Origin: Gautieria morchelliformis
Lineage: Eukaryota > Basidiomycota > Agaricomycetes > Gomphales > Gomphaceae
Reading direction: 5' to 3'
Length of the DNA stretch: 64,000 nucleotides
NCBI GenBank assembly: GCA_015179125.1
Contig: WHVA01000017.1
Location: 1 to 64,000, forward strand
Positions 54,624 to 62,339 of the stretch are shown one piece after another. The position numbers were made by a program, and so were the translations under genes. Positions within the stretch are counted from its first letter, which is position 1. Every line of letters begins with the position of its first letter. Under the pieces are notes generated by a model, which was not told the origin of the DNA, searched no databases, and saw nothing but the letters and a program-made list of their open reading frames with translations.

Positions 54624-55799
54624 ATGGATCCGGACGATCGTCTTCGGAATATGGAGGAGGAATTGACGCGGAACCGGATGAAGACCGACGCGATTGAAAC
54701 AGCCTTACAAGCGATTTTGGCTAAGTTAGATATTCCCCAAGGTGGTGGAAATGAAATGTTGGATGATCCGGATTTCGGAAAAGCGGAACTAGCGGAGGAG
54801 AGAAAGTCCGCGAAGTTAGCAAAGGTCAAACCCGCAACTCCGGCGGACTTTGACGGAGATCGGGAGAAGGGACGCGCATTCTTCAACACATGCAGCATCT
54901 ACTTCGCAATTGTCGGAGACCTCTTTCCGAACGACCAGGCTCGGATTCACTGGGCATTGTCCTTTTTCAAGTCGGACCGCGCATCCCGTTTTGCAAACAA
55001 GGTGATCCGACATGAAGCAAAGGGCAAGGGGAACTACTTCCGAGACTGGGACGCCTTCGAGAAAACATTTTCCGACCAGTTCTGCCCAAAAAATGAGCAG
55101 CTCGCAGCCCTTACGAAGCTTGAGGGGACCAGCTGGTACCAGGCCGAGGATCCGGTCGATGACTATATCGATCGCTTCCAGGAGCTCATCGACCTTGCGG
55201 AGTATGATGACGACAAGACGATCGTCATCAAATTCCGACGAGGACTCGATCCGACACTCCAGAACCAAGTTGCGCTGCTTGGGGATGGAGCTCCGGACTT
55301 TGATGACCCGGAAGGGTGGTACCAAGCTGCACAGAGGGTGTCCCGGAACAGGGAAGCAAATGAGGCCTTCGTGGAGACGAGCCGGAATATGACGCGCAGT
55401 TCCACTCGTCCTACTCCACCTGTGCCAAAATCCAGAAGCGCATTCATTCCCATGCGGAAAGTATTTCCGACGCTTTCTCCGCCCACTCCTATTAGGAACC
55501 ATAGCCCTCCTCCCTCGAAGAGTGGCCCTGCCCCGATGGATGTTGACCGCATGCGCGGAAAAGGCCGCGGAACTATCACCTGCTTCCGATGTCAACAACC
55601 AGGCCACTATGCCCGCGAGTGCCCCCAAGCATTTGACATCCGGCTTATGACCACAGAGGAGAAACTCGAGCTCCTTCCAGAGTTCCTCGCACTTGCGGAC
55701 ATAAGCAGAGTGCCTACTGCGGAAGGAGTTTCCGAAAATGCGGAACATGGCTCATCGGAAGCGGAAGATGCGTCGGATTTTGTGACGCGCAGCGGGTGA
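54624..55799 (+). CDS. gag: Family B gypsy Gag
   Basis: 391 residues, starting MDPDDRLRNMEEELTRNRMK. An N-terminal coiled coil (residues 1-35) is followed by the Ty3-type Gag core (PADFDGDREKGRAFFNTCSI, residues 73-92; FSDQFCPKNEQ, about 149; YIDRFQELIDLAEY, about 180), a linker, and one CCHC knuckle CFRCQQPGHYAREC near residue 320. Gag forms the particle and packs the RNA. The ATG at 54624 is about 190 bases after the 5' LTR. Its stop overlaps the start of pol, which is in another frame; chromoviruses commonly use frameshifting there. Confidence 0.93.
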   Translation: MDPDDRLRNMEEELTRNRMKTDAIETALQAILAKLDIPQGGGNEMLDDPDFGKAELAEERKSAKLAKVKPATPADFDGDREKGRAFFNTCSIYFAIVGDLFPNDQARIHWALSFFKSDRASRFANKVIRHEAKGKGNYFRDWDAFEKTFSDQFCPKNEQLAALTKLEGTSWYQAEDPVDDYIDRFQELIDLAEYDDDKTIVIKFRRGLDPTLQNQVALLGDGAPDFDDPEGWYQAAQRVSRNREANEAFVETSRNMTRSSTRPTPPVPKSRSAFIPMRKVFPTLSPPTPIRNHSPPPSKSGPAPMDVDRMRGKGRGTITCFRCQQPGHYARECPQAFDIRLMTTEEKLELLPEFLALADISRVPTAEGVSENAEHGSSEAEDASDFVTRSG

Positions 55800-58700
55800 G
55801 ATGTGTGCCCCTGCTGCCTGTACATAACCGGTTTGCCTGTCTTGAAGTAGAGAATGAAAAGCCCCGACTCCCCTCACTTCATACAGACCCACCGGATAAA
55901 GTCACACAAAAGCCAAATCCGACACCTCGTCTATCCCGCATCCGCCCTTGGGAGAGACGCCTTCCGAAGCGCTATGTCGTTGCTGCCACCCCTGGCCCCA
56001 AGTCACTAGTCATTAAGGTAGAGATCCAGACGACAGATACGGCGGAAGTCAAATCCGGACCCGCCCTTGTCGATTGCGGGGCCACTGGTCAGTTTATGGA
56101 CCGGGACTATGTGGAACGGAACCGACTGACGACGCGGAAGTTGCAACGTGCAATCCCGGTGTTCAATGTGGATGGAAGCCCCAATGAGGCAGGGTCCATC
56201 ACGGAGATAGTGGACACAATTCTCCGCTACGATGGACACTCGGAACGCACTTCCTTCGCTGTCACCAGCCTGGGGAAGCAAGACATCATCCTTGGGTTTA
56301 CCTGGCTTCAAGAGCACAACCCGGAGATCAATTGGCAGACTCGGAAGGTACTGATGAGTCGATGTCCAGCCAAGTGTCACATGTGCCGGTCGGAAGCGCG
56401 GAAGGAGCACCAGGAGCAGCGGAAGACCGAACGGCTCATACAGACATGTCGTTCCGGCCCCCATCCACTGCTTGCAGAAGAAGACTCGGAAGCGGAATTT
56501 GAACCGGATCCCACTTCCAATTCCGATTCCGATTCCGATTCCGACGTCATCCGACTCGGCCTGGAAGACGCTCTGACGGAAGGGGAGCGCTTGCTGTACG
56601 TAAACCTTCCGCCGGAGGCGGAACACATCCGCGCCACCGGAAATATTTCGCAACGCCTTGCTGAAGCCTCTAAGAGGTATGATAGAGTGGAGGCGGAAAT
56701 TCCGGAGTACCTGCGGGAGTTTGAGGACGTCTTCTCCAAAGAGTCGTTTGATGCCCTGCCTCCGCGGAAACTGTGGGACCATGCCGTCGAGTTGGAGCCT
56801 GGGTCGAAGCCCACCAACTGCAAGGTCTACCCGCTGTCACCCAAGGAGCAGGTAGAGCTCGATGCATTCCTTGCGGAAAATCTCCGTACAGGGAGGATCC
56901 GCCCCTCCAAGTCACCCATGGCATCTCCGGTGTTCTTCATCAAGAAGAAGGACGGCTCGCTCAGACTTGTGCAGGATTACCGGGCCTTGAATGCGATCAC
57001 GATCAAGAACCGGTACCCCATTCCGCTCATTTCCGAATTGATCACACAACTCCGCGGGGCGAAGTACTTCACCAAGCTGGATGTCCGCTGGGGCTTCAAT
57101 AATGTCCGGATCCGGGAGGGAGATGAGTGGAAGGCCGCATTCCGCACCAACCGAGGACTCTTTGAGCCACAGGTCATGTTCTTTGGCCTCACCAACAGTC
57201 CTGCCACGTTCCAGACAATGATGAATGACATTTTCCGTGACATGATAGCAGAAGGGGTTGTCTGCGTCTACCTCGATGACATCCTCATCTTCACAAAAAC
57301 AATGTCCGAACATCGGGAAGTCGTGCGGAGAGTGCTGGAACGACTCCGGGAGTACAACCTGTGTCTCAAGCCGGAAAAGTGCGAATTTGAGCGGACGCGG
57401 ATAGAGTATCTTGGGGTGATCGTGTCGGAAGGAAAGGTGGAAATGGACCCCGTCAAGGTTTCCGGTGTGTCGGATTGGCCGGTGCCGCGGAACAAGAAGG
57501 AAGTCCAGTCCTTCATTGGGTTTGTCAATTTCTACCGGCGGTTCATCAAGGACTTCTCCTGCCACGCCCGTGCCCTCTTCGACCTCACCAAGAAGGAGGT
57601 TGAATGGCGGTGGGGAGAGCCGGAACGGGCCTCCTTTGACAAACTCAAAGAGCTGATCACTTCCACCCCGGTCCTGATCTTTCCCGACGACTCTCGCCCT
57701 TACCGAGTGGAGGCGGATTCTTCCGACGCAGCTACCGGAGCGGTCTTGTCGCAACAGTCATCGGAAGAAGGTGGGGGGTGGCATCCGATTGCCTTCTTCT
57801 CTAAGAGTCTCAGTCCGGTCGAGCGGAACTACGAGATCCATGACAAGGAGATGCTGGCAATCATCCGAGCGCTGGAAGAGTGGCGACACTTCCTCGAGGG
57901 TGCTCTATGCCCTTTTGAGATCTGGACAGACCACAAGAACCTCGAGTATTTCCGCACGTCTAAGAAGCTGAACCGACGACAAGCACGGTGGTCCCTACAC
58001 CTGTCCCGGTTTGACTTCATGCTCCACCACCGCCCCGGCCGCACCATGGGCAAGCCCGATGCCCTATCCCGCCGCGCGGATCACGGAAGCGGAAGTGGAG
58101 ACAACGCGGATATGACACTGCTCCGCCCAAGTCTCTTTGCAATCCGTGCCCTAGAAGGAGTAACTGCAGTTGGGGCGGAAGCGGAAATGCTCCGGGATAT
58201 CCGGAGGCAGTACCGGAATGGAGAGAAGGAGGAGTCGGTGGTGAAGGCAGTGGAGGAACTCCGGAAAGGGCACTCACGGTCTGTACGGGCAGCGGAATGG
58301 TCGGAACGTGATGGACTGCTCCACTTCAGAGGCAAGGTCTATGTTCCGGGTGGGGCGGACCTCCGCCGTCGCATCGTGTCCCAGCACCATGACACACGGG
58401 TCGCTGGGCATGCTGGCAGGTGGAAGACGCTGGAGTTAGTGGCTCGGAATTACTGGTGGCCTCAGATGTCCCGCTACATCGGACAGTACGTGAAGACGTG
58501 TGACCTTTGTCTCCGAACCAAAGCGCAACGACGTCCGCCCGTCGGAGAACTTGTTCCGCTCCCGATTCCCGAATCCCGCTGGGACACCATCAGTGTCGAC
58601 TTCATCGTTGAACTCCCAGAGTCTCATGGCTACGACGCGATCATGAACGTCGTGGATTCGGTGAGCAAGGTGTCCCACTTCATTCCGACGCACACGACGA

Positions 58701-59920
58701 TCACAGCCCTCGGAGCGGCCCGCCTGTTCCTTGCACATGTCTGGAAGTTGCATGGGCTCCCGAAGCAAGTCGTTTCCGACCGAGGTCCGCAGTTTGTCGC
58801 GGAACTGACTCGGGAGCTCTACCGCCTGCTCGGCATAAGGCTGGCTACCACCACAGCGTACCATCCGCAGGGTGACGGACAGACGGAACGGGTCAATCAG
58901 GAGTTGGAGCAATATCTCCGCCTCTTTGTCAACGAGAGGCAGGATGACTGGGATGAGTTACTTCCGCTGGCGGAATTCCAATACAACAACCATGTCCATT
59001 CCGCCACGCAACAGACTCCCTTCATGCTTGACTCCGGACGACACCCGCGGATGGGCTTCGAACCACGCCAGGCTGACTCCCGACTCGAGACAGTCAATGA
59101 GTTCCGAGACCGCATGGACTCCACCCTTTCGGAAGCCAAGTCGGCCCTTGCGAAGGCCAAGGATGACATGGCAAGGTACTACAACCGACGCCGGGTTCCT
59201 GCCCCAGAGTACCAAGTTGGAGACAAGGTGTACCTAGATGCAAGTGACATCCGCACCACACGCCCTTCGCAGAAGCTTGCCCACCGCTACCTTGGGCCCT
59301 TCACAGTGACGCGGAGGGTTGGACGGAATGCATACCGCCTCCGACTTCCGATGTCCATGTCCCGCCTCCACCCCGTCTTCAACGTGGTGAAGTTACTCCC
59401 TATGCTTGAGGACCCGATTCCACGTCGGAAGGCTCATCCGCCACCTCCACCAGAAATTGTAGATGGGGAAGAGCACTACGTGGTGGAACGGATCCTGGAC
59501 AGCCGGTTTGTGCGAGGACGACTCCAATTCCTCGTGAAATGGGAAGGGTATGGGTACGAGGAGAATTCGTGGGTCCCGGAGCAAGATGTTTCCGCTCCTG
59601 ACAAACTCCGGGAGTTCTATAGGACACATCCAGGTGCCCCTCGCCGAATCCGCTCGCTGGCATTTCAATCCCTTGTGTCCCGTGCCTCGAGGACGCAGCA
59701 CGCTAGAGGGGGGGTGATGTCAGGGGACACCCTGTTTTCCATTTCCAGTTCCGACTCCATTTCCGACTCCGCTTCCGGTTCCGATTCCATCTCCGCATCC
59801 GCTCCCGGGAACGATTCCGCTTCTGGGAGAACTTCCACCAGTTCCATTCGCCTTGCCAGTTCCACTCCAATTTCCGACTTCCGCCCCGGAACAGTGTCGG
59901 AAATCAAGCGACTCGCATAA
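55796..59920 (+). CDS. pol: Family B gypsy Pol polyprotein
   Basis: About 1374 codons in the frame -1 to gag. Domains by rough residue: protease ALVDCGATGQF (about 90), reverse transcriptase LVQDYRALNAITIKNRYPIP (about 390) with the VYLDDILIF active-site box (about 491), RNase H EADSSDAATGAVLSQ (637) and TDHKNLEYF (711), integrase zinc segment HHDTRVAGHAGRWKT (863), core start VDFIVELPESHGYDAIMN (931), SDRGPQFV (993), GQTERVNQELEQYLR (1026), and chromodomain HYVVERILDSRFVRGRLQFL (1226). The frame does not stop before the 3' LTR. It reads through the purine tract and about 200 bases of the LTR, giving a serine/aspartate-rich tail (SGDTLFSISSSDSISDSASG onward). No ATG is needed if it is made as a Gag-Pol fusion; the first codon in the overlap is GTG. 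It is the best-preserved gene of the window. Confidence 0.93.
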   Translation: MRCVPLLPVHNRFACLEVENEKPRLPSLHTDPPDKVTQKPNPTPRLSRIRPWERRLPKRYVVAATPGPKSLVIKVEIQTTDTAEVKSGPALVDCGATGQFMDRDYVERNRLTTRKLQRAIPVFNVDGSPNEAGSITEIVDTILRYDGHSERTSFAVTSLGKQDIILGFTWLQEHNPEINWQTRKVLMSRCPAKCHMCRSEARKEHQEQRKTERLIQTCRSGPHPLLAEEDSEAEFEPDPTSNSDSDSDSDVIRLGLEDALTEGERLLYVNLPPEAEHIRATGNISQRLAEASKRYDRVEAEIPEYLREFEDVFSKESFDALPPRKLWDHAVELEPGSKPTNCKVYPLSPKEQVELDAFLAENLRTGRIRPSKSPMASPVFFIKKKDGSLRLVQDYRALNAITIKNRYPIPLISELITQLRGAKYFTKLDVRWGFNNVRIREGDEWKAAFRTNRGLFEPQVMFFGLTNSPATFQTMMNDIFRDMIAEGVVCVYLDDILIFTKTMSEHREVVRRVLERLREYNLCLKPEKCEFERTRIEYLGVIVSEGKVEMDPVKVSGVSDWPVPRNKKEVQSFIGFVNFYRRFIKDFSCHARALFDLTKKEVEWRWGEPERASFDKLKELITSTPVLIFPDDSRPYRVEADSSDAATGAVLSQQSSEEGGGWHPIAFFSKSLSPVERNYEIHDKEMLAIIRALEEWRHFLEGALCPFEIWTDHKNLEYFRTSKKLNRRQARWSLHLSRFDFMLHHRPGRTMGKPDALSRRADHGSGSGDNADMTLLRPSLFAIRALEGVTAVGAEAEMLRDIRRQYRNGEKEESVVKAVEELRKGHSRSVRAAEWSERDGLLHFRGKVYVPGGADLRRRIVSQHHDTRVAGHAGRWKTLELVARNYWWPQMSRYIGQYVKTCDLCLRTKAQRRPPVGELVPLPIPESRWDTISVDFIVELPESHGYDAIMNVVDSVSKVSHFIPTHTTITALGAARLFLAHVWKLHGLPKQVVSDRGPQFVAELTRELYRLLGIRLATTTAYHPQGDGQTERVNQELEQYLRLFVNERQDDWDELLPLAEFQYNNHVHSATQQTPFMLDSGRHPRMGFEPRQADSRLETVNEFRDRMDSTLSEAKSALAKAKDDMARYYNRRRVPAPEYQVGDKVYLDASDIRTTRPSQKLAHRYLGPFTVTRRVGRNAYRLRLPMSMSRLHPVFNVVKLLPMLEDPIPRRKAHPPPPPEIVDGEEHYVVERILDSRFVRGRLQFLVKWEGYGYEENSWVPEQDVSAPDKLREFYRTHPGAPRRIRSLAFQSLVSRASRTQHARGGVMSGDTLFSISSSDSISDSASGSDSISASAPGNDSASGRTSTSSIRLASSTPISDFRPGTVSEIKRLA
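59704..59717 (+). other. Polypurine tract of family B gypsy
   Basis: TAGAGGGGGGGTGA directly before the 3' LTR; the plus-strand primer site. The family 1 element has GAGAGGGGGTGA at the same place (before 61442). Confidence 0.8.
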
Positions 59921-60179
59921 TAGGTGGCATCAAGGGTCGATCAAGGGTCAGGGGGATGCAGGGTTGATGGCGGGTGCCAAGTGTTGTCCCTGGCTGCGCA
60001 GCGTAGTATAATACGGGCTCGCTGACATTGGGGGTCCTTAGACTTTTCTCTTTGGATTTCCCCTTGTCAGGTGAGAATCCCCTCTCTTGTATGCTCTGTT
60101 CATTTATACATACTTTGGATTTCCCCTTGTCAGTTGTGTGGTAGTGTGATCTCCACAACTAGCCAGGGTTGCCCTTACA
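59718..60179 (+). repeat. 3' LTR of family B gypsy
   Basis: 462 bp, almost identical to the 5' LTR. The last 67 codons of pol lie inside it. Confidence 0.95.
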
Positions 60180-60184
60180 TTTTC

Positions 60185-60688
60185 ACCCCACTCGCGTACA
60201 TGCTTAAGGTCAGGTTTCTCTCCAAAAGCAGCTTCATGTGGAGTTTTATCGCTGACCGCCTTTGTTGAGGTTCTATTCATCAACCATACGACATGCCGAG
60301 CAGCTTCTCCCCACAGGAGCCTGGGGAGTCCACTGGCATGCAGTAGGGCTCGGACTCGCTTGACAATCGTACGATTGCGACGCTCAGTGACACCATTCTG
60401 TTGTGGAGTATCATGCACCGTGTGTTTTTGTGCCATTCCTTTGGATTTTAAATAACCAGCAAATCCTTGTCCTAGGTATTCGCCTCCTCGGTCTGAGTGG
60501 AGCTTCTTGATAGAAGTGCCGAGTTGGGTGGCAACGCAAGAGTCATACTCTTTATATGCTTCTAGCACCTCGTCCTTGGTGCGTAGAAGGTATAGGTGGG
60601 TTAATCACGACATGTCATCAGTGAAGGTAATGTAATATCTTTTTCTGGCTTTTGTTGCGACTGGTGCTGGTCCCCATAGGTCACTATG
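60185..60688 (-). pseudogene. Copia integrase region
   Basis: Minus strand reads HSDLWGPAPVATKARKRYY at the left of the D LTR (60688 down), then YKEYDSCVATQLGTSIKKLH, SDRGGEYLGQGF, HDTPQQNGVTERRNRTIV and LWGEAARHVVWLMNRT (to about 60245). This is the catalytic core of a Ty1/copia integrase with its D, D and E surroundings. The zinc-binding start of the domain is missing. Confidence 0.85.
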
Positions 60689-61176
60689 TGTTAGCAACTT
60701 GGGGTTATGGCAGGGAAGGTTTGGTAGAGTTCTTAGAATGCTAGAATCAAATACACTCTCTCAGTGAATTTATTGTCACTGGTATATTAATACAATACCT
60801 AGAATCAAATACACTACATGATTTTCAATCAACATGCTTTGTAAATATGAAAGATACTACTCGCCTCTCTCAGTGAATTTATTGTCACTGGGAGAGGAGT
60901 ATTATTCTGTCTCAGAATGCATATACGTGCACCCGGCCCTTTAGCGCCCAAGAGCTCGGGCGTCGAAGTCATTTCAAACTCCGCTGGGTGCAGCCGCCTG
61001 TGAAAATAGAGATAACAAAATGAAATGGAGAGATAGGGAGTGACTGGAAAATTTCGAAAATAATCAGAGAAGTGAGTGCATGGTACAAGAACAATGTGAG
61101 AAGAGATTGAAACACCACACAATAAATCGAACATATTATGCTTGATTTTGGTGCAGGAGCATAAATGCACCCAACA
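60689..61176 (-). repeat. Family D LTR with unmatched flanks
   Basis: 488 bp, on the plus strand TGTTAGCAAC to GCACCCAACA, closely like the copy at 43569-44057. Left flank is ctatg (60684-60688, copia), right flank acccc (61177-61181, family 1 gypsy): no duplication, unlike the other D copy. It marks a recombination junction. Confidence 0.85.
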
Positions 61177-61441
61177 ACCCCCTACACTTTCGAAGGCTGG
61201 GTGAGGCGGCGTTTCCGTAACATGGCAGGAGAGCGAATACGTCGAGCAAGGTTCCGAGGGCCGCACTTGCCCATGGACCCCAATCCTCCTGAGCTCATCA
61301 TTGACCTGCACTACCAGGAAGGGAAGGGCCAGGAGAGATGGTGGTCCCACCTGTGGCATACTTGGAAACGATGTCTTGGTAGATGTTGGGGGCTAGGTGG
61401 CAGCTGTGCTTGTCGGGATGACAAGCATTGAGAGGGGGTGA
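61177..61441 (+). other. 3' terminal internal piece of a family 1 gypsy
   Basis: Ends with the purine tract GAGAGGGGGTGA before the LTR. A short arginine-rich frame (FEGWVRRRFRNMAGERIRRA) is open in the plus strand to 61431; it could be the end of an accessory ORF. No chromodomain is included. Confidence 0.6.
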
Positions 61442-61830
61442 TGTCAGGGTTCACGTGTTTCCTTCCACAAGTTTCTATTTCCTTCCATGAGTTTCCATCA
61501 CCTTCCGTCAGTTTCCATAACCTTCCATCACATTCTATCACCTTCCATCACCTTCTGTCACATTCCGTCACCTTCCATAACCTTCTACAAGTTTCCGTCT
61601 TCCCTATTATGTAAGCCTTGCCAGCACTATAAGACTGTAGCCCATGTGGTGGCGTTTCCTCAGCTTGATCTCTAAGGATACCCACTACACAGGCAAGTCC
61701 CCATGTATCTATCGTTGGTAGAGTTATAAACTGAGGATACCCACTACACAGTTGGTCATTGTCCTAGTATCGGCTCTTATCTCCTTGAGTATCTTTTGGT
61801 TGTGGCTTCGTCATTAGTGTTGCCCTCACA
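61442..61830 (+). repeat. 3' LTR of a family 1 gypsy
   Basis: 389 bp, TGTCAGGGTTCACG to GTTGCCCTCACA, with CCTTCCATCA-type short repeats in the first half and a TATAAG box near 61630. Followed by ctcac, the reverse of the gtgag that follows the family 1 LTR at 7138. Confidence 0.9.
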
Positions 61831-62150
61831 CTCACCTTCGTTACCTTAGCTTTCAAACTATTATCTGTGCTGTTGGCGAAGGGCTCCAAAGGAGCACCTT
61901 TGCCGGTGAAAGGATTGTTGCTACTTAAACAACCTTTCCATGTCACCTTGCACGTTACATCATCAAGTGCCACGGGCTATTTCGCTACGACTGTAGATAG
62001 GGCGAGCCCTGATCAGGCAGCCCTCTTATCTTCTGAACATTTATTGGTTCACCCTATTCGCCGAACGGCACACTTATTCGCACAAGTTATTTGGGTATTC
62101 GCTGTGTTCACTAATACACGATATTAATGCCTAAAAACCAATCTTGACAT
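61831..62150 (-). repeat. Left half of a family A LTR
   Basis: The reverse strand starts TGTCAAGATTGG (62150) and stops at GGTAACGAAGGTGAG (61831), exactly where the fragment 7139-7833 begins. Confidence 0.85.
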
Positions 62151-62171
62151 CCACCTCCTGTAAGGGGATGT

Positions 62172-62263
62172 TGTCAGGGAACACCCTGTTTTCCAGTTCT
62201 GACACCATCCCGACCAGTCCTGACACTGCCCCAAGTTCTGCTTCCATTTCTGCTTCTGATTCT
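62172..62263 (+). repeat. Old family B LTR start
   Basis: TGTCAGGGAACACCCTG followed by CpG-poor TTCTG units; truncated. A T16 run follows at about 62297-62313. Confidence 0.65.
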
Positions 62264-62339
62264 GGAAAGTGCCAAGTTGGAGGTAGGGTGTAGTGTTTTT
62301 TTTTTTTTTTTAATCCAATTTTTGCTTTTTCGGGGCAAG

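Larger units (their letters stand above)
53975..60179 (+). mobile_element. Ty3/gypsy chromovirus, family B, looks whole and very young
   Basis: 6205 bp with two 462-bp LTRs that differ at about one position, and a perfect target duplication ttttc (53970-53974, 60180-60184). It carries a self-priming site, gag, pol with chromodomain and a purine tract before the 3' LTR. Both ORFs are open over the expected length. It is inserted in the integrase region of the copia element. The near-identical LTRs mean insertion in the recent past. It is the reference copy for many older solo LTRs of the same family in the window (9417, 44716 and the CpG-poor relatives). Confidence 0.95.
51519..60688 (-). mobile_element. 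Ty1/copia element, 5' part missing, split by a gypsy
   Basis: Minus strand. Parts: integrase (60688 to about 60185), the family B gypsy as insert (53975-60179, duplication ttttc), the integrase C-terminal part and linker (53974 to about 53250), reverse transcriptase and RNase H (about 53230-52106), the purine tract GAGGGGGAG (52082-52090) and the 3' LTR (51519-52081). The gag-protease part and the 5' LTR are absent: the element ends at a family D LTR. It is inserted in a family A LTR. Broken in a few places besides the insertion. Confidence 0.88.

Noticed and set aside
60704-60770. Copia coding sequence continuing into 60704-60770
   Set aside because: The frame is open by chance; the family D end (GTTGCTAACA) and the acgta-flanked copy at 43569 show that this is LTR.
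60829-61359. Frame of 176 codons conserved between the two family D LTR copies
   Set aside because: The copies are nearly identical DNA, so the shared frame says nothing; position and ends show an LTR.
62297-62313. T16 run as the tail of a LINE or SINE
   Set aside because: No element body or target duplication next to it.
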